A DNA stretch of 9,037 bases from 62-47 sp039808365 (GTDB taxonomy: Bacteria; Pseudomonadota; Alphaproteobacteria; Rhizobiales; Xanthobacteraceae). Shown piece by piece: positions 1 through 6,259 of the stretch (position 1 is its first letter; the number at the start of each line of letters is the position of its first letter). Where the stretch lies: the NCBI GenBank assembly GCA_039808365.1, contig JBDHSX010000153.1:1-9037 (forward strand). Reading direction: 5' to 3'. Under the pieces are notes generated by a model. The model ran no database searches and was not told the origin of the DNA. It saw nothing but the letters and a program-made list of their open reading frames with translations. A program made the translations under genes and the position numbers.

Positions 1-1301
1 TACGCCGGCGCCAGCCTCGGCGCGGCGTGGCGGCCGCGGCCGATCATCAGGGACAGCACGGCGGCGGCGAGCGCGGTGAGGCCGGCGGTCACGAAGGCGC
101 CGAGGTAATCGCCCTGCGCGGTGCGCATCCAGCCTGCGAAAAACGCCGCCGAGGCCGCGCCCAACTGATGCCCGGCGACGATCCAGCCGAAGATCACCGG
201 CGCCTTGACGTCGCCGAACGCCTCGTTGGCGAGCCGCATGGTCGGCGGCACCGTGGCGATCCAGTCGAGCCCGTAGAACACCGCGAACACGGTCAGGCTC
301 CACAGCGAGAACCCGGAATAGGGCAGGAAGATCAGCGACAGCCCGCGCAGGCCGTAATAGACGAACAACAGCTTGCGCGGATCGAAGCGGTCGGTGAGCC
401 AGCCCGACAGCGTGGTGCCGACCAGATCGAACACGCCCATCAGGGCGAGCAGGCTCGCGGCCTGCACCTGCGCGATGCCGTAGTCGCCGCAATAGGTGAT
501 GAGGTGGGTGCCGACCAGACCGTTGGTGGTGAAGCCGCAGACGAAGAACGTCGCGAACAGATACCAGAAGGTGCGACTGCGCGCCGCCTCCACGAGATGC
601 GAGATCGCGGCGGCGAACGGGTTCTGCCCGGTCGAAGGCTGAGGCACGTCGTCGACCTCGCCGCCATAGGCGCGCAGGCCGATCGAGGCCGGCCGCTCCG
701 GCACCAGGAAATACACCAGCGGCACCACCGCCGCGCAGGCCACGGCGACAATCAGCACCACCGGTTGCCAGCCGCCGCGCTCGACCACGGCGGCGAGCCC
801 CGGCATGAACACCAGCATGCCGCTGGCGGTGGAGGCGGTGAGCAGGCCCATCACCAGCCCGCGATTTTTGACGAACCAGCGGTTGACGATGACCGCGCCG
901 AGCACGTTGGCGACCGCGCCGGAGCCGAGGCCGGTGAGCACGCCCCAGGTCAGGAACAGATGCCACGGCTGCGTCATGAAATAGCTGGCGAAGGTCGCCG
1001 CCGACATCAGCGCCAGCGCGCCGATCACGGTGCGGCGGATGCCGAAGCGGTTCATCACCGCGGCGGCGAACGGCCCGGCCAGGCCGTAAAGAAAGATGCC
1101 GACGGCGGCCGACACCGAGATCACATCGATGCTCCAGCCGAACGCCTGCTGCAACGGCAGGATCAGGACGCCGGGCGTGGCGCGCAGACCGGCGGCGACC
1201 AGCAGGGCGATGAAAATCACCGCAATCACGACGAAGGCGTAGTTCGGACCGAACGGACGGCGCGACGGCGGCGACGGACTTGAAAGGGAAGCCTGATTCA
1301 T
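1..1301 (-). CDS. MFS transporter (C-terminus at window edge)
   Basis: A major facilitator superfamily permease of the inner membrane, substrate unknown. Reading the minus strand from the ATG at 1301 gives 433 codons with no stop down to position 3. The next codon is TAN, so the stop (TAA/TAG) may lie exactly at the edge; 433 residues is normal for the family. Residues 1-20 are a Ser/Pro/Arg-rich cytoplasmic tail, followed by about 12 hydrophobic segments. The MFS loop 2-3 signature appears as NRFGIRR (84-90) and its loop 8-9 counterpart as DRFDPRK (304-310). The first helix region GLRATPGVLILPL followed by FGWS resembles the monocarboxylate/oxalate-formate antiporter-like branch, but this is recognition by eye. 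The gene is divergent from a tetR-family gene, and its start codon lies inside the shared inverted repeat. There is no clear Shine-Dalgarno sequence. It is probably repressed by the TetR protein and relieved by a ligand that may also be the transported compound (inference). Confidence 0.9.
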   Translation of the reverse strand, partial: MNQASLSSPSPPSRRPFGPNYAFVVIAVIFIALLVAAGLRATPGVLILPLQQAFGWSIDVISVSAAVGIFLYGLAGPFAAAVMNRFGIRRTVIGALALMSAATFASYFMTQPWHLFLTWGVLTGLGSGAVANVLGAVIVNRWFVKNRGLVMGLLTASTASGMLVFMPGLAAVVERGGWQPVVLIVAVACAAVVPLVYFLVPERPASIGLRAYGGEVDDVPQPSTGQNPFAAAISHLVEAARSRTFWYLFATFFVCGFTTNGLVGTHLITYCGDYGIAQVQAASLLALMGVFDLVGTTLSGWLTDRFDPRKLLFVYYGLRGLSLIFLPYSGFSLWSLTVFAVFYGLDWIATVPPTMRLANEAFGDVKAPVIFGWIVAGHQLGAASAAFFAGWMRTAQGDYLGAFVTAGLTALAAAVLSLMIGRGRHAAPRLAPA

Positions 1302-1355
1302 GTTACTGACCGGTACGTTTCGCGAGCGCGCAACATACGTACCGGTCAGTAACAT
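1300..1355. promoter_or_regulatory. Perfect 19-bp inverted repeat, probable TetR operator
   Basis: The left arm ATGTTACTGACCGGTACGT (1300-1318) and the right arm ACGTACCGGTCAGTAACAT (1337-1355) are exact reverse complements around an 18-nt spacer. Each arm is also an imperfect 16-bp palindrome centred on ACCGGT, of the form ACnnACCGGTnnGT. That is the size and symmetry of a single TetR-family operator, so the site could hold two dimers. It occupies essentially the whole gap between the divergent MFS and tetR-family start codons, which makes autoregulation plus control of the transporter the natural reading. Binding is inferred. Confidence 0.8.
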
Positions 1356-1361
1356 TGTCAA
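1332..1361 (-). promoter_or_regulatory. Putative sigma-70 promoter for the MFS gene
   Basis: On the minus strand there is a consensus -35 TTGACA (1361-1356), an 18-nt spacer, and a -10-like TATGTT (1337-1332, 4 of 6 matches). Initiation near 1325 would leave a leader of about 25 nt before the ATG at 1301. The right operator arm (1337-1355) fills the spacer almost exactly, which is where a bound repressor would exclude RNA polymerase. The motif is seen by eye only and no start site has been mapped. Confidence 0.5.
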
Positions 1362-1984
1362 GGCACGCCGCCCCGACCAAAAAGCAGACCACCTCCGCGC
1401 CGGCGCAGCCGCCGCGCGCGGCGGAGCGGATCCGCGCCTCGGCCCGCGAACTGTTCTATCGCGAGGGCATCCGCGCCGTCGGCGTCGACGAGATCGTCAG
1501 CCGCGCCGGCGTCACCAAGCCGAGCCTGTACCGCGCCTTCCCCTCCAAGGACGACCTCGCCGCCGCCTATCTCGCCGATTACGACCGCGAATTCTGGCCG
1601 CGCTTCGAGAAGCCGGGCGGCAAGGCTTGCGCCGACGCGCGCGCGCAGGTGCTGGCCTATATCAGCGAGCTTTCGGGCCGCGCGGTGAAGGACGGCTATC
1701 GCGGCTGCGGCCTGTCCAACGCCGCGGTGGAATATCCCGGCCACAGCCACCCGGCGCGGCTCGTCGCCGAGACCCACAAGAAAGCGCTGCGGCAACGGCT
1801 GCGCGAACTCGCCGCCGAGATGGGCGCGCGCGACCCGCGCCTGCTCGGCGACGCCCTGATGCTGCTGATCGAAGGCGTCTACGTCACCGGTCAGCAATCC
1901 GCCGGCGGCCCGGCGCAATCGGCGCTCAAAGCCGCCATCGCGCTGATCGACGCCTGCGTGGCCAAGCCCGCGCGGAAGATATGA
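1355..1984 (+). CDS. TetR/AcrR family transcriptional regulator
   Basis: A 209-residue DNA-binding repressor of normal family length. After a Pro/Ala-rich leader (1-22), the N-terminal TetR domain spans roughly 23-70. It has the typical RELFYREGIRAVGVDEI stretch, and the recognition helix region AGVTKPSLYRAFPSKDDL lies at about 51-68. The C-terminal ligand domain contains GYRGCGLSNAAVEYP (114-128); a Gly-Cys followed by an N-A-A-E/V-Y/F-P segment is common in one TetR subgroup. The start is TTG at 1355. No ATG or GTG lies in frame between the upstream stop at 1307 and the HTH, and no Shine-Dalgarno is visible. The start codon begins on the last base of the right operator arm, so repressor binding should also shut off its own transcription (inference). 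Its target is most likely the divergent MFS gene. The ligand is unknown; Cys118 is a possible electrophile sensor, but this is speculative. Confidence 0.92.
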   Translation: MSRHAAPTKKQTTSAPAQPPRAAERIRASARELFYREGIRAVGVDEIVSRAGVTKPSLYRAFPSKDDLAAAYLADYDREFWPRFEKPGGKACADARAQVLAYISELSGRAVKDGYRGCGLSNAAVEYPGHSHPARLVAETHKKALRQRLRELAAEMGARDPRLLGDALMLLIEGVYVTGQQSAGGPAQSALKAAIALIDACVAKPARKI

Positions 1985-2183
1985 CGCACGCGGGATCAAG
2001 CAACGTCGACGTCGCCCTCGCCTCACCAACTCTCCGTCATTGCAAGCAAAGCGAAGCAATCCAGAGGCTGCAAAGCAAGGACTGGATTGCTTCGTCGGCT
2101 TCGCCTCCGCGCAATGACGCAAATTGCTTGCGCGACCGCGGCGCAGGGCGAGGTCGGGCGCGTCAACCTCGGACGATCAGGCC
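1985..2183. other. Convergent intergenic gap
   Basis: This is the region between the stop of the tetR-family gene (+) and the stop of the PAS gene (-). It holds no credible gene. Its main content is the palindromic element at 2035-2119; the flanks are unremarkable GC-rich sequence. Reading frames that cross it give strings such as LLRFACNDG or LDCFALLAMT, which are typical spurious translations of this repeat class. Confidence 0.7.
2035..2119. repeat. REP-like palindromic intergenic repeat, possible bidirectional terminator
   Basis: The outer arms CGTCATTGC (2035-2043) and GCAATGACG (2111-2119) are perfect inverted repeats. The inner arms GAAGCAATCCAG (2053-2064) and CTGGATTGCTTC (2082-2093) form a 12-bp perfect stem around a 17-nt loop. 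Between inner and outer stems the arms are of unequal length (9 and 17 nt) and imperfectly paired. The core CGTCATTGC...GAAGCAATCC...GGATTGCTTC...GCAATGACG matches, from memory, a dispersed repeat that is abundant in Bradyrhizobium/Rhodopseudomonas genomes. Lying between two convergent genes, the hairpin could end transcription from both sides, although it has no U-tract. Confidence 0.8.
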
Positions 2184-2633
2184 CTACCCCCGCCTGGCTT
2201 CCGCGAGTTGGCGTCGCAGGCCGCGCAGTTCCTCGAACTGTTTGGTGACGTCGCGCAGGATCGCGGCGGTGCCGGTCATGTCGCCGCTTGCGTCCTTCAG
2301 GAGGACGATGGTGAACTCCACCGACACCCGGCGGCCGTCCTTGCGCAGTCCCGGCACCGCCAGCAGATCGGCTTCGCCGTAGCGGCTCTGGCCGGTGGCC
2401 ATGGTGTTGCGGTAGCCCTCCCAATGGCGGGCCCGCAGGTTTTCCGGAATGATGATGTCCAGCGACTGGCCCATCGCCTCGTCGCGGCTGAAGCCGAAAA
2501 TGCGGGTCGCGCCGGGATTCCAGAAGGTGATCATGCCGTCGCGGTCGGTGGCGATGATGGCATCGGCGGCGGTCGACAGAACGGCGTCGGCCAGTTCCGT
2601 CATATTGACGGGCGACAACGTGAGCGTGGACAT
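2184..2633 (-). CDS. Stand-alone PAS domain protein
   Basis: A 149-residue cytoplasmic protein consisting almost entirely of one PAS (S-box) domain at about 12-130. Visible hallmarks are AIIATDRDGMITFWNPGATRI near residues 25-44, GFSRDEAMGQSL (47-58), LRKDGRRVSVEF (96-107) and the closing DVT (128-130). A short charged helix (131-149, with EELRGLRRQLAEARR) looks like the start of a coiled coil, but no kinase, GGDEF or HTH output domain follows. The ATG at 2633 is supported by a good Shine-Dalgarno AAGGAG (plus-strand 2640-2645) 6 nt upstream. The stop is TAG. His70 in RARHWEGY sits where heme-binding PAS domains such as FixL and DosP carry the axial histidine, but this H-x-x-G pattern is also widespread in non-heme PAS domains. 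The ligand and partner are unknown. The gene lies 38 nt downstream of the DUF488 gene and may be co-transcribed with it. Confidence 0.9.
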   Translation of the reverse strand: MSTLTLSPVNMTELADAVLSTAADAIIATDRDGMITFWNPGATRIFGFSRDEAMGQSLDIIIPENLRARHWEGYRNTMATGQSRYGEADLLAVPGLRKDGRRVSVEFTIVLLKDASGDMTGTAAILRDVTKQFEELRGLRRQLAEARRG

Positions 2634-2671
2634 GCGGGTCTCCTTATCCTGTGGAGCGATATCGAGGGGCG

Positions 2672-3109
2672 CTATTGCTGGCGCGGCTTGTCGGGCGCCT
2701 TGGTTTGCGGCTTGTCCGGCGATTTGCGTCGCGGCCTGGCGTCGGCGCCGAGCAGCACGTCGCGCAGCACGGTGGCGTTGACGTCTGCGGTGCCGCGCGC
2801 GGCGTAGATCAGGGTGATGGGGCCGGCCGCCGCGAGCTTGCGCAACGCCTCGATCTCGGGGCCCTTGTCCTTCAGTTCGGCGAGATAGCGCTCACGGAAT
2901 TCGTCCCAGCGCTCGGGATCGTGGTGATACCATTGGCGCAGCTCGGTGCTGGGCGCGATCTCCTTGGCCCACTGATCGATCGCCGCGGCGGTCTTGGTCA
3001 GCCCGCGCGGCCACAGCCGATCCACCAGCACGCGGACGCCGTCGGCCTCGTCCGGCGGATCGTAAGCGCGTTTCAGCGCGATATTGGCGGGCAGGATTTT
3101 GACGACCAT
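2672..3109 (-). CDS. DUF488 family protein (YeaO-like)
   Basis: A 145-residue soluble protein of the DUF488 family, whose biochemical function is not established. The signature DRLWPRG lies at 30-36, followed by WAKEIAPSTELRQWY (47-61), a run HHDPERWDEFRERYLAEL (62-79), and ITLIYAARGTADVNATVLRD near 98-117. That last segment corresponds to the family's usual C-terminal motif, normally closer to YAAKDEEHNNAVVL. Here the acidic/His part is replaced by RGTADV, so the protein is somewhat divergent. Residues 125-145 form an extra basic, proline-rich tail with two near-repeats (SPDKPQTK, APDKPRQQ), probably disordered. The ATG at 3109 has only a weak Shine-Dalgarno. It lies 75 nt downstream of the GST gene and 38 nt upstream of the PAS gene. 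Confidence 0.9.
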   Translation of the reverse strand: MVVKILPANIALKRAYDPPDEADGVRVLVDRLWPRGLTKTAAAIDQWAKEIAPSTELRQWYHHDPERWDEFRERYLAELKDKGPEIEALRKLAAAGPITLIYAARGTADVNATVLRDVLLGADARPRRKSPDKPQTKAPDKPRQQ

Positions 3110-3184
3110 CGCGCCCGCACTCTAGGCCCGCCGCGCCGCGCCCGCAACGACGATCGCCATGACGCTTAAAGCGGGTTCGCGGCG

Positions 3185-3817
3185 CTATTCGGCGTCGGGC
3201 TGACGCTCCGGCGCGGCCTCGGTGAAGGCGGCCACCGCCTGCGCCGCGGCCTCGGCGCGCGAGAGGCGCGGATAGGGCGCGAGATCGACGCCGAAGCGGC
3301 GGGCGTTGAACAGTTGCGGCACCAGGCAGATGTCGGCGAGCGTGGGCTCCGCGCCGAAACAGAATGGCCCGGTCTCGTTCGCGATCAATGTCTCGCAGGC
3401 CGCGAGGCCCTCGCCGATCACCCACGCCGCCCAGCCGGTGACCTGATCCTCAGGCAGGCCCAACTGCCGCAGCCGCGCCAGCACCTTGAGATTCTGCACC
3501 GGATGGGTATCGCAGGCGATCACTTGCGCAACGGCGCGCACCCGTGCGCGACGCAGCGGATCGGCTGGCAGCAGCGGCGGCGACGGATGGGTTTCGTCGA
3601 GCCATTCGATGATCGCCAGCGACTGCGTCAGCGTGGTGCCGTCGTCGAGCGTCAGGGCCGGCACCAGCCCCTGCGGATTGAGCTTGAGGAAATCCGCCGC
3701 GTGCTGCTCGCCCTTGCGCAGATGACGGGCGACATAGTCGGCACGCACGCCCTTGAGATTGAGCGCGATCCGGACCCGCCATGACGCGGTGCTGCGATAA
3801 TAGCCATGAAGCTGCAA
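3185..3817 (-). CDS. maiA: Maleylacetoacetate isomerase / zeta-class glutathione S-transferase
   Basis: A 210-residue GST-fold enzyme, standard length. In the family it catalyses glutathione-dependent cis-trans isomerisation of maleylacetoacetate (tyrosine/homogentisate breakdown) or maleylpyruvate (gentisate pathway). The thioredoxin-like domain (1-77) has YYRSTASWRVRIALNLKGV at 6-24, NPQGLVPAL (47-55) and the glutathione-binding QS (65-66). The helical domain has the zeta-class signature DTHPVQNLKVL (103-113) and FGAEPTLADICLVPQ (154-168). The active-site SSCS motif of eukaryotic enzymes reads STAS (9-12), so the cysteine is absent, as in many bacterial members. The start is TTG at 3817 with a strong Shine-Dalgarno AAGGAG (plus-strand 3825-3830) 7 nt away; no ATG is available in frame. 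It lies 20 nt downstream of the oxidoreductase gene, which suggests one operon. No hmgA or fahA homologue is in the window, so the exact substrate (maiA or nagL type) is undecided. Confidence 0.88.
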   Translation of the reverse strand: MQLHGYYRSTASWRVRIALNLKGVRADYVARHLRKGEQHAADFLKLNPQGLVPALTLDDGTTLTQSLAIIEWLDETHPSPPLLPADPLRRARVRAVAQVIACDTHPVQNLKVLARLRQLGLPEDQVTGWAAWVIGEGLAACETLIANETGPFCFGAEPTLADICLVPQLFNARRFGVDLAPYPRLSRAEAAAQAVAAFTEAAPERQPDAE

Positions 3818-3837
3818 TGATTTTCTCCTTTGCGGCG

Positions 3838-4839
3838 TTACACCGCGATCATGCGCTTGCCGCGATTTTCGCCGGCGAGCAGGCCGATCAGCGCCTGCGG
3901 CGTGTTCTCAAGGCCGGCGATGATGTCCTCCTGCACCTTCAACCGCCCGGCGGCGACCCAGGCTTGCAGGTCGGCCAGCGCGGTGTCGCGCTGGTCCATG
4001 TAGTCCATGACGATGAAGCCCTGCATGGTGAGGCGCTTGACCACGATCAGCCCCGGCACGCCGCGCGGCCCGGTGGCGGAGGGCACGCCGTCATATTGCG
4101 AGATCGCGCCGCAGCAGGCGATGCGGCCGCGCAGGTTCATCTGCGAGATGCAGGCTTCGAGGATGTCGCCGCCGACATTGTCGAAATAGACGTCGATGCC
4201 GCCGGGCGCGGCCGCCTTCAACGATTTGTAGAGCGCGCCGCCCTTGTAATCGACGGCGGCGTCGAAGCCGAGTTCGGAGGTCAGCCACTGGCATTTCTGC
4301 GCGCCGCCGGCGATGCCGACCACGCGGCAGCCCTTGATCTTGGCGATCTGCCCGACCATCGAGCCGACCGAGCCCGCCGCCGCCGACACCACCACGGTCT
4401 CGCCGGCCTTGGGCTTGCCGACGTCGAGCAGGCCGAAATAGGCGGTGAGCCCGGCGATGCCGTAGACGCTGAGCAGATGCGTCAGCGGTGTCAGGCGCGG
4501 CATCTTGTCGAGATGCTTGGCGGGGACCGCGGCGAACTCCTGCCAGCCGGTGTCGCCGAACACGATGTCGCCCGGCGCGAAGCCCGGCGCCTTCGATTCC
4601 ACCACCTCGGCGATGGCGCCGCCGGCCATCACCGTGTTGGCCTCCACCGCCGAGCGGTAGGTCGCGCCGTGCATCCAGGCGCGGTTGGCGGCGTCGAGCG
4701 AGATATAGCGCACCCGCAGCAGCACCTCGCCGTCCTTAGGCTGCGGGATATCACCCTCGACCATGCGGAAATGCGTCGGCGCCAGCTTGCCGCTGGGCTT
4801 TTCGACCAGCAGGATCTGGCGGTTGCGACCGTTGGGCAT
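3838..4839 (-). CDS. NADP-dependent MDR-family oxidoreductase (zinc-independent enone reductase-like)
   Basis: A 333-residue cytosolic medium-chain dehydrogenase/reductase of the prostaglandin reductase / leukotriene B4 dehydrogenase / CurA-like branch, which reduces activated C=C bonds of enones and enals with NADPH. The N-terminal GroES-like domain (about 1-125) lacks the zinc-binding Cys/His set of alcohol dehydrogenases. The Rossmann domain has VVSAAAGSVGSMVGQIAK (150-167), GCRVVGIAGG (170-179), LGFDAAVDYK (190-199) and the family motif YFDNVGG (218-224). GQISQYD-type sequence appears as CGAISQYD (243-250). The ATG at 4839 is chosen because a GGAG (plus-strand CTCC 4848-4851) lies 8 nt upstream and family members begin near this NRQILL segment. 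An upstream in-frame ATG at 4911 would add 24 unrelated residues without support. It is the first gene of a tight pair with the GST gene, which fits handling of electrophilic unsaturated compounds (inference). Confidence 0.93.
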   Translation of the reverse strand: MPNGRNRQILLVEKPSGKLAPTHFRMVEGDIPQPKDGEVLLRVRYISLDAANRAWMHGATYRSAVEANTVMAGGAIAEVVESKAPGFAPGDIVFGDTGWQEFAAVPAKHLDKMPRLTPLTHLLSVYGIAGLTAYFGLLDVGKPKAGETVVVSAAAGSVGSMVGQIAKIKGCRVVGIAGGAQKCQWLTSELGFDAAVDYKGGALYKSLKAAAPGGIDVYFDNVGGDILEACISQMNLRGRIACCGAISQYDGVPSATGPRGVPGLIVVKRLTMQGFIVMDYMDQRDTALADLQAWVAAGRLKVQEDIIAGLENTPQALIGLLAGENRGKRMIAV

Positions 4840-4927
4840 GGGGTGTTCTCCGGCGTTGGTGCTGCGATGTCCGGCAAGGCTATGCGGCGGCGGCGCGCAC
4901 GACAACAACAATCGTCGCGTGGTGCGT

Positions 4928-6259
4928 TCAGAAGAAATCGAGCGACCGCGGATCGCCGCCGCTCATGGCGGTGGCGTATTCGATGGCGAGAAACAAGCCG
5001 CCGGCGACGAAGATTTTCTTGTGCCCCGCCGTCGCGAGACCGGTGCTCAACGCCACCGCGTCCTCGATCGTGGCCGCGACCTGCACCGAAGCGGCGGGAC
5101 GGGCGCGGCGCGCGGCGGCGGCGATGGCTTCCGCCGGCGCGCCCTTGTGATAGGCCGTGGTGGCGATGACGGCCTCGAACGCCGGCGCCAGCAGGGCGAC
5201 GATCTCGTCGGCGCTCTTGTCGTGAGACACCCCCACCACCAGCAGCCAGTCGTCGCGGCCATACGTCTCATGCAGGCCGGCAAGGGCGCGGGCGATGCCG
5301 TCGGGGGTGTGGCCGACGTCGATCACCGTCAGCGGGTCGCGGCGGATGGCTTCGAGCCGCCCCGGCCAGCGCGTCTCCATGAGGCCCTGACGGATCGCGC
5401 GTTCCAGCGCGGCGGCATCGCGCGCCAAGCCGCTTTGGCCGGCCCAGGACAGGAACAGGGCGGCGGCGATGGCGGCGTTGTTGACCTGGAACGGGCCGGA
5501 CAGGCCAATATCGAGGTCGCGGAAACGGTATTGGCCGTAGTCCAGATCGAAACGCTGGCCGCCGCCGCGCACGCGCGCGTTGGCGATGCCGATCTCGTCG
5601 CGCACGAACAGGCTTTCGACATCGCGATTGTCGTTGTAGGCGGTGAGGTGATCGCGCAGCGGCCGGCAATTCTCGCCATAGATGATGACGCCGCCGGCGG
5701 CGCAGGCGTCGCTTTTGTCGGAGGCGATCAATTCCAGCGTGTTGCCGAGCAGGCCGACATGCTCGAAATCGACCGAGGCGACGCAACTCGCCGTCGCGCC
5801 CACCAGCCGCACCGGATCGTAACGCCCGCCGATGCCGGCCTCGAACACCGCGAAGTCGCAGCGTTCCTGCTGGAAATACAGGCAGGCCAGCGCGAACTGC
5901 GCCTCGAAGCCGCCGAAGCGCTCATCGCGCCGCCGCGCCACGGCGTCGAGCGCATCGCTCACTTGCGCGGTCAGCTCGCTCAGGCGCGCGTCGTCGATGG
6001 CGAGGCCATCGAGGCGAAAGCGTTCGTTGAAGCGGTAGAGATGCGGCGAGGTGAACAGCCCGCTGCGCAGGCCGCAGGCGCGGCCGATGGCGGCGCAGAA
6101 CGCCGCCGTGCTGCCCTTGCCGTTCGAGCCGGTGATCGCGACACCGACGCGGGCGAGCCGCGCGCGGTCGATGCCGAGCGCGTCGAGCAGATCGGTGAGG
6201 CGCGCCAGGCACAGGCCGTCGCCGTATTTGGGCAAGTCAAATTTGGGCAAATCAAACAT
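4928..6259 (-). CDS. FolC-like Mur ligase family protein
   Basis: A 443-residue ATP-dependent amide ligase of the Mur ligase superfamily, closest by motif to folylpolyglutamate/dihydrofolate synthase. Residues 43-51 are the P-loop TGSNGKGST; the NGKGS form is FolC-type, whereas CphA and MurC-F have NGKTT. Further FolC landmarks are TSPHLYRFNER (70-80), EAGIGGRYDP (140-149), VDFEHVGLLGNT (163-174), SDKS (180-183) with the lysine equivalent to the carbamylated one, WPGRLE (298-303) and GVSHDKS (343-349). The usual DGAHNP of FolC reads DVGHTPDG (314-321), and EKAG reads DKSD. I therefore read it as a specialised paralogue, not the housekeeping folC; that gene should exist elsewhere. The ATG overlaps the TGA of the upstream ATP-grasp gene in an 8-nt ATGTTTGA arrangement, with no strong Shine-Dalgarno, so translational coupling is likely. 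The N-terminus carries a duplicated FDLPK (2-6, 7-11). Substrate unknown. Confidence 0.9.
   Translation of the reverse strand: MFDLPKFDLPKYGDGLCLARLTDLLDALGIDRARLARVGVAITGSNGKGSTAAFCAAIGRACGLRSGLFTSPHLYRFNERFRLDGLAIDDARLSELTAQVSDALDAVARRRDERFGGFEAQFALACLYFQQERCDFAVFEAGIGGRYDPVRLVGATASCVASVDFEHVGLLGNTLELIASDKSDACAAGGVIIYGENCRPLRDHLTAYNDNRDVESLFVRDEIGIANARVRGGGQRFDLDYGQYRFRDLDIGLSGPFQVNNAAIAAALFLSWAGQSGLARDAAALERAIRQGLMETRWPGRLEAIRRDPLTVIDVGHTPDGIARALAGLHETYGRDDWLLVVGVSHDKSADEIVALLAPAFEAVIATTAYHKGAPAEAIAAAARRARPAASVQVAATIEDAVALSTGLATAGHKKIFVAGGLFLAIEYATAMSGGDPRSLDFF
6227..6256. repeat. 15-bp tandem duplication at the 5' end of the Mur-ligase gene
   Basis: TTTGGGCAAGTCAAA (6227-6241) is followed directly by TTTGGGCAAATCAAA (6242-6256), 14 of 15 identical. 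It encodes the doubled FDLPK at the protein start and also contains the stop codon of the preceding ATP-grasp gene, so a slippage event here reshaped the gene junction. Confidence 0.85.

Noticed and set aside
27..1283. Long plus-strand open frame (418 codons) opposite the MFS gene
   Set aside because: The product is His/Arg/Gly/Glu-rich low-complexity sequence without a recognisable domain, while the opposite strand gives a clear MFS transporter. It is an antisense shadow caused by GC-rich third positions.
1300..2382. Plus-strand frame of 360 codons through the tetR region and the palindrome
   Set aside because: It reads the tetR gene out of frame and then translates the palindromic repeat; the Arg-rich product has no family features.
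4840..4911. Upstream ATG at 4911 as the start of the MDR oxidoreductase
   Set aside because: It would add 24 residues unrelated to the family; the ATG at 4839 has a Shine-Dalgarno at proper spacing and fits the expected N-terminus.
3781..5169. Plus-strand open frame of 462 codons opposite the MDR oxidoreductase
   Set aside because: Low-complexity Arg/Ala/His-rich product, and its span crosses the ends of three well-supported minus-strand genes.
4928..6259. Calling the Mur ligase gene the housekeeping folC
   Set aside because: Several FolC motifs are altered and it is coupled to a CphA-like ATP-grasp gene, so a housekeeping name would overstate the evidence.
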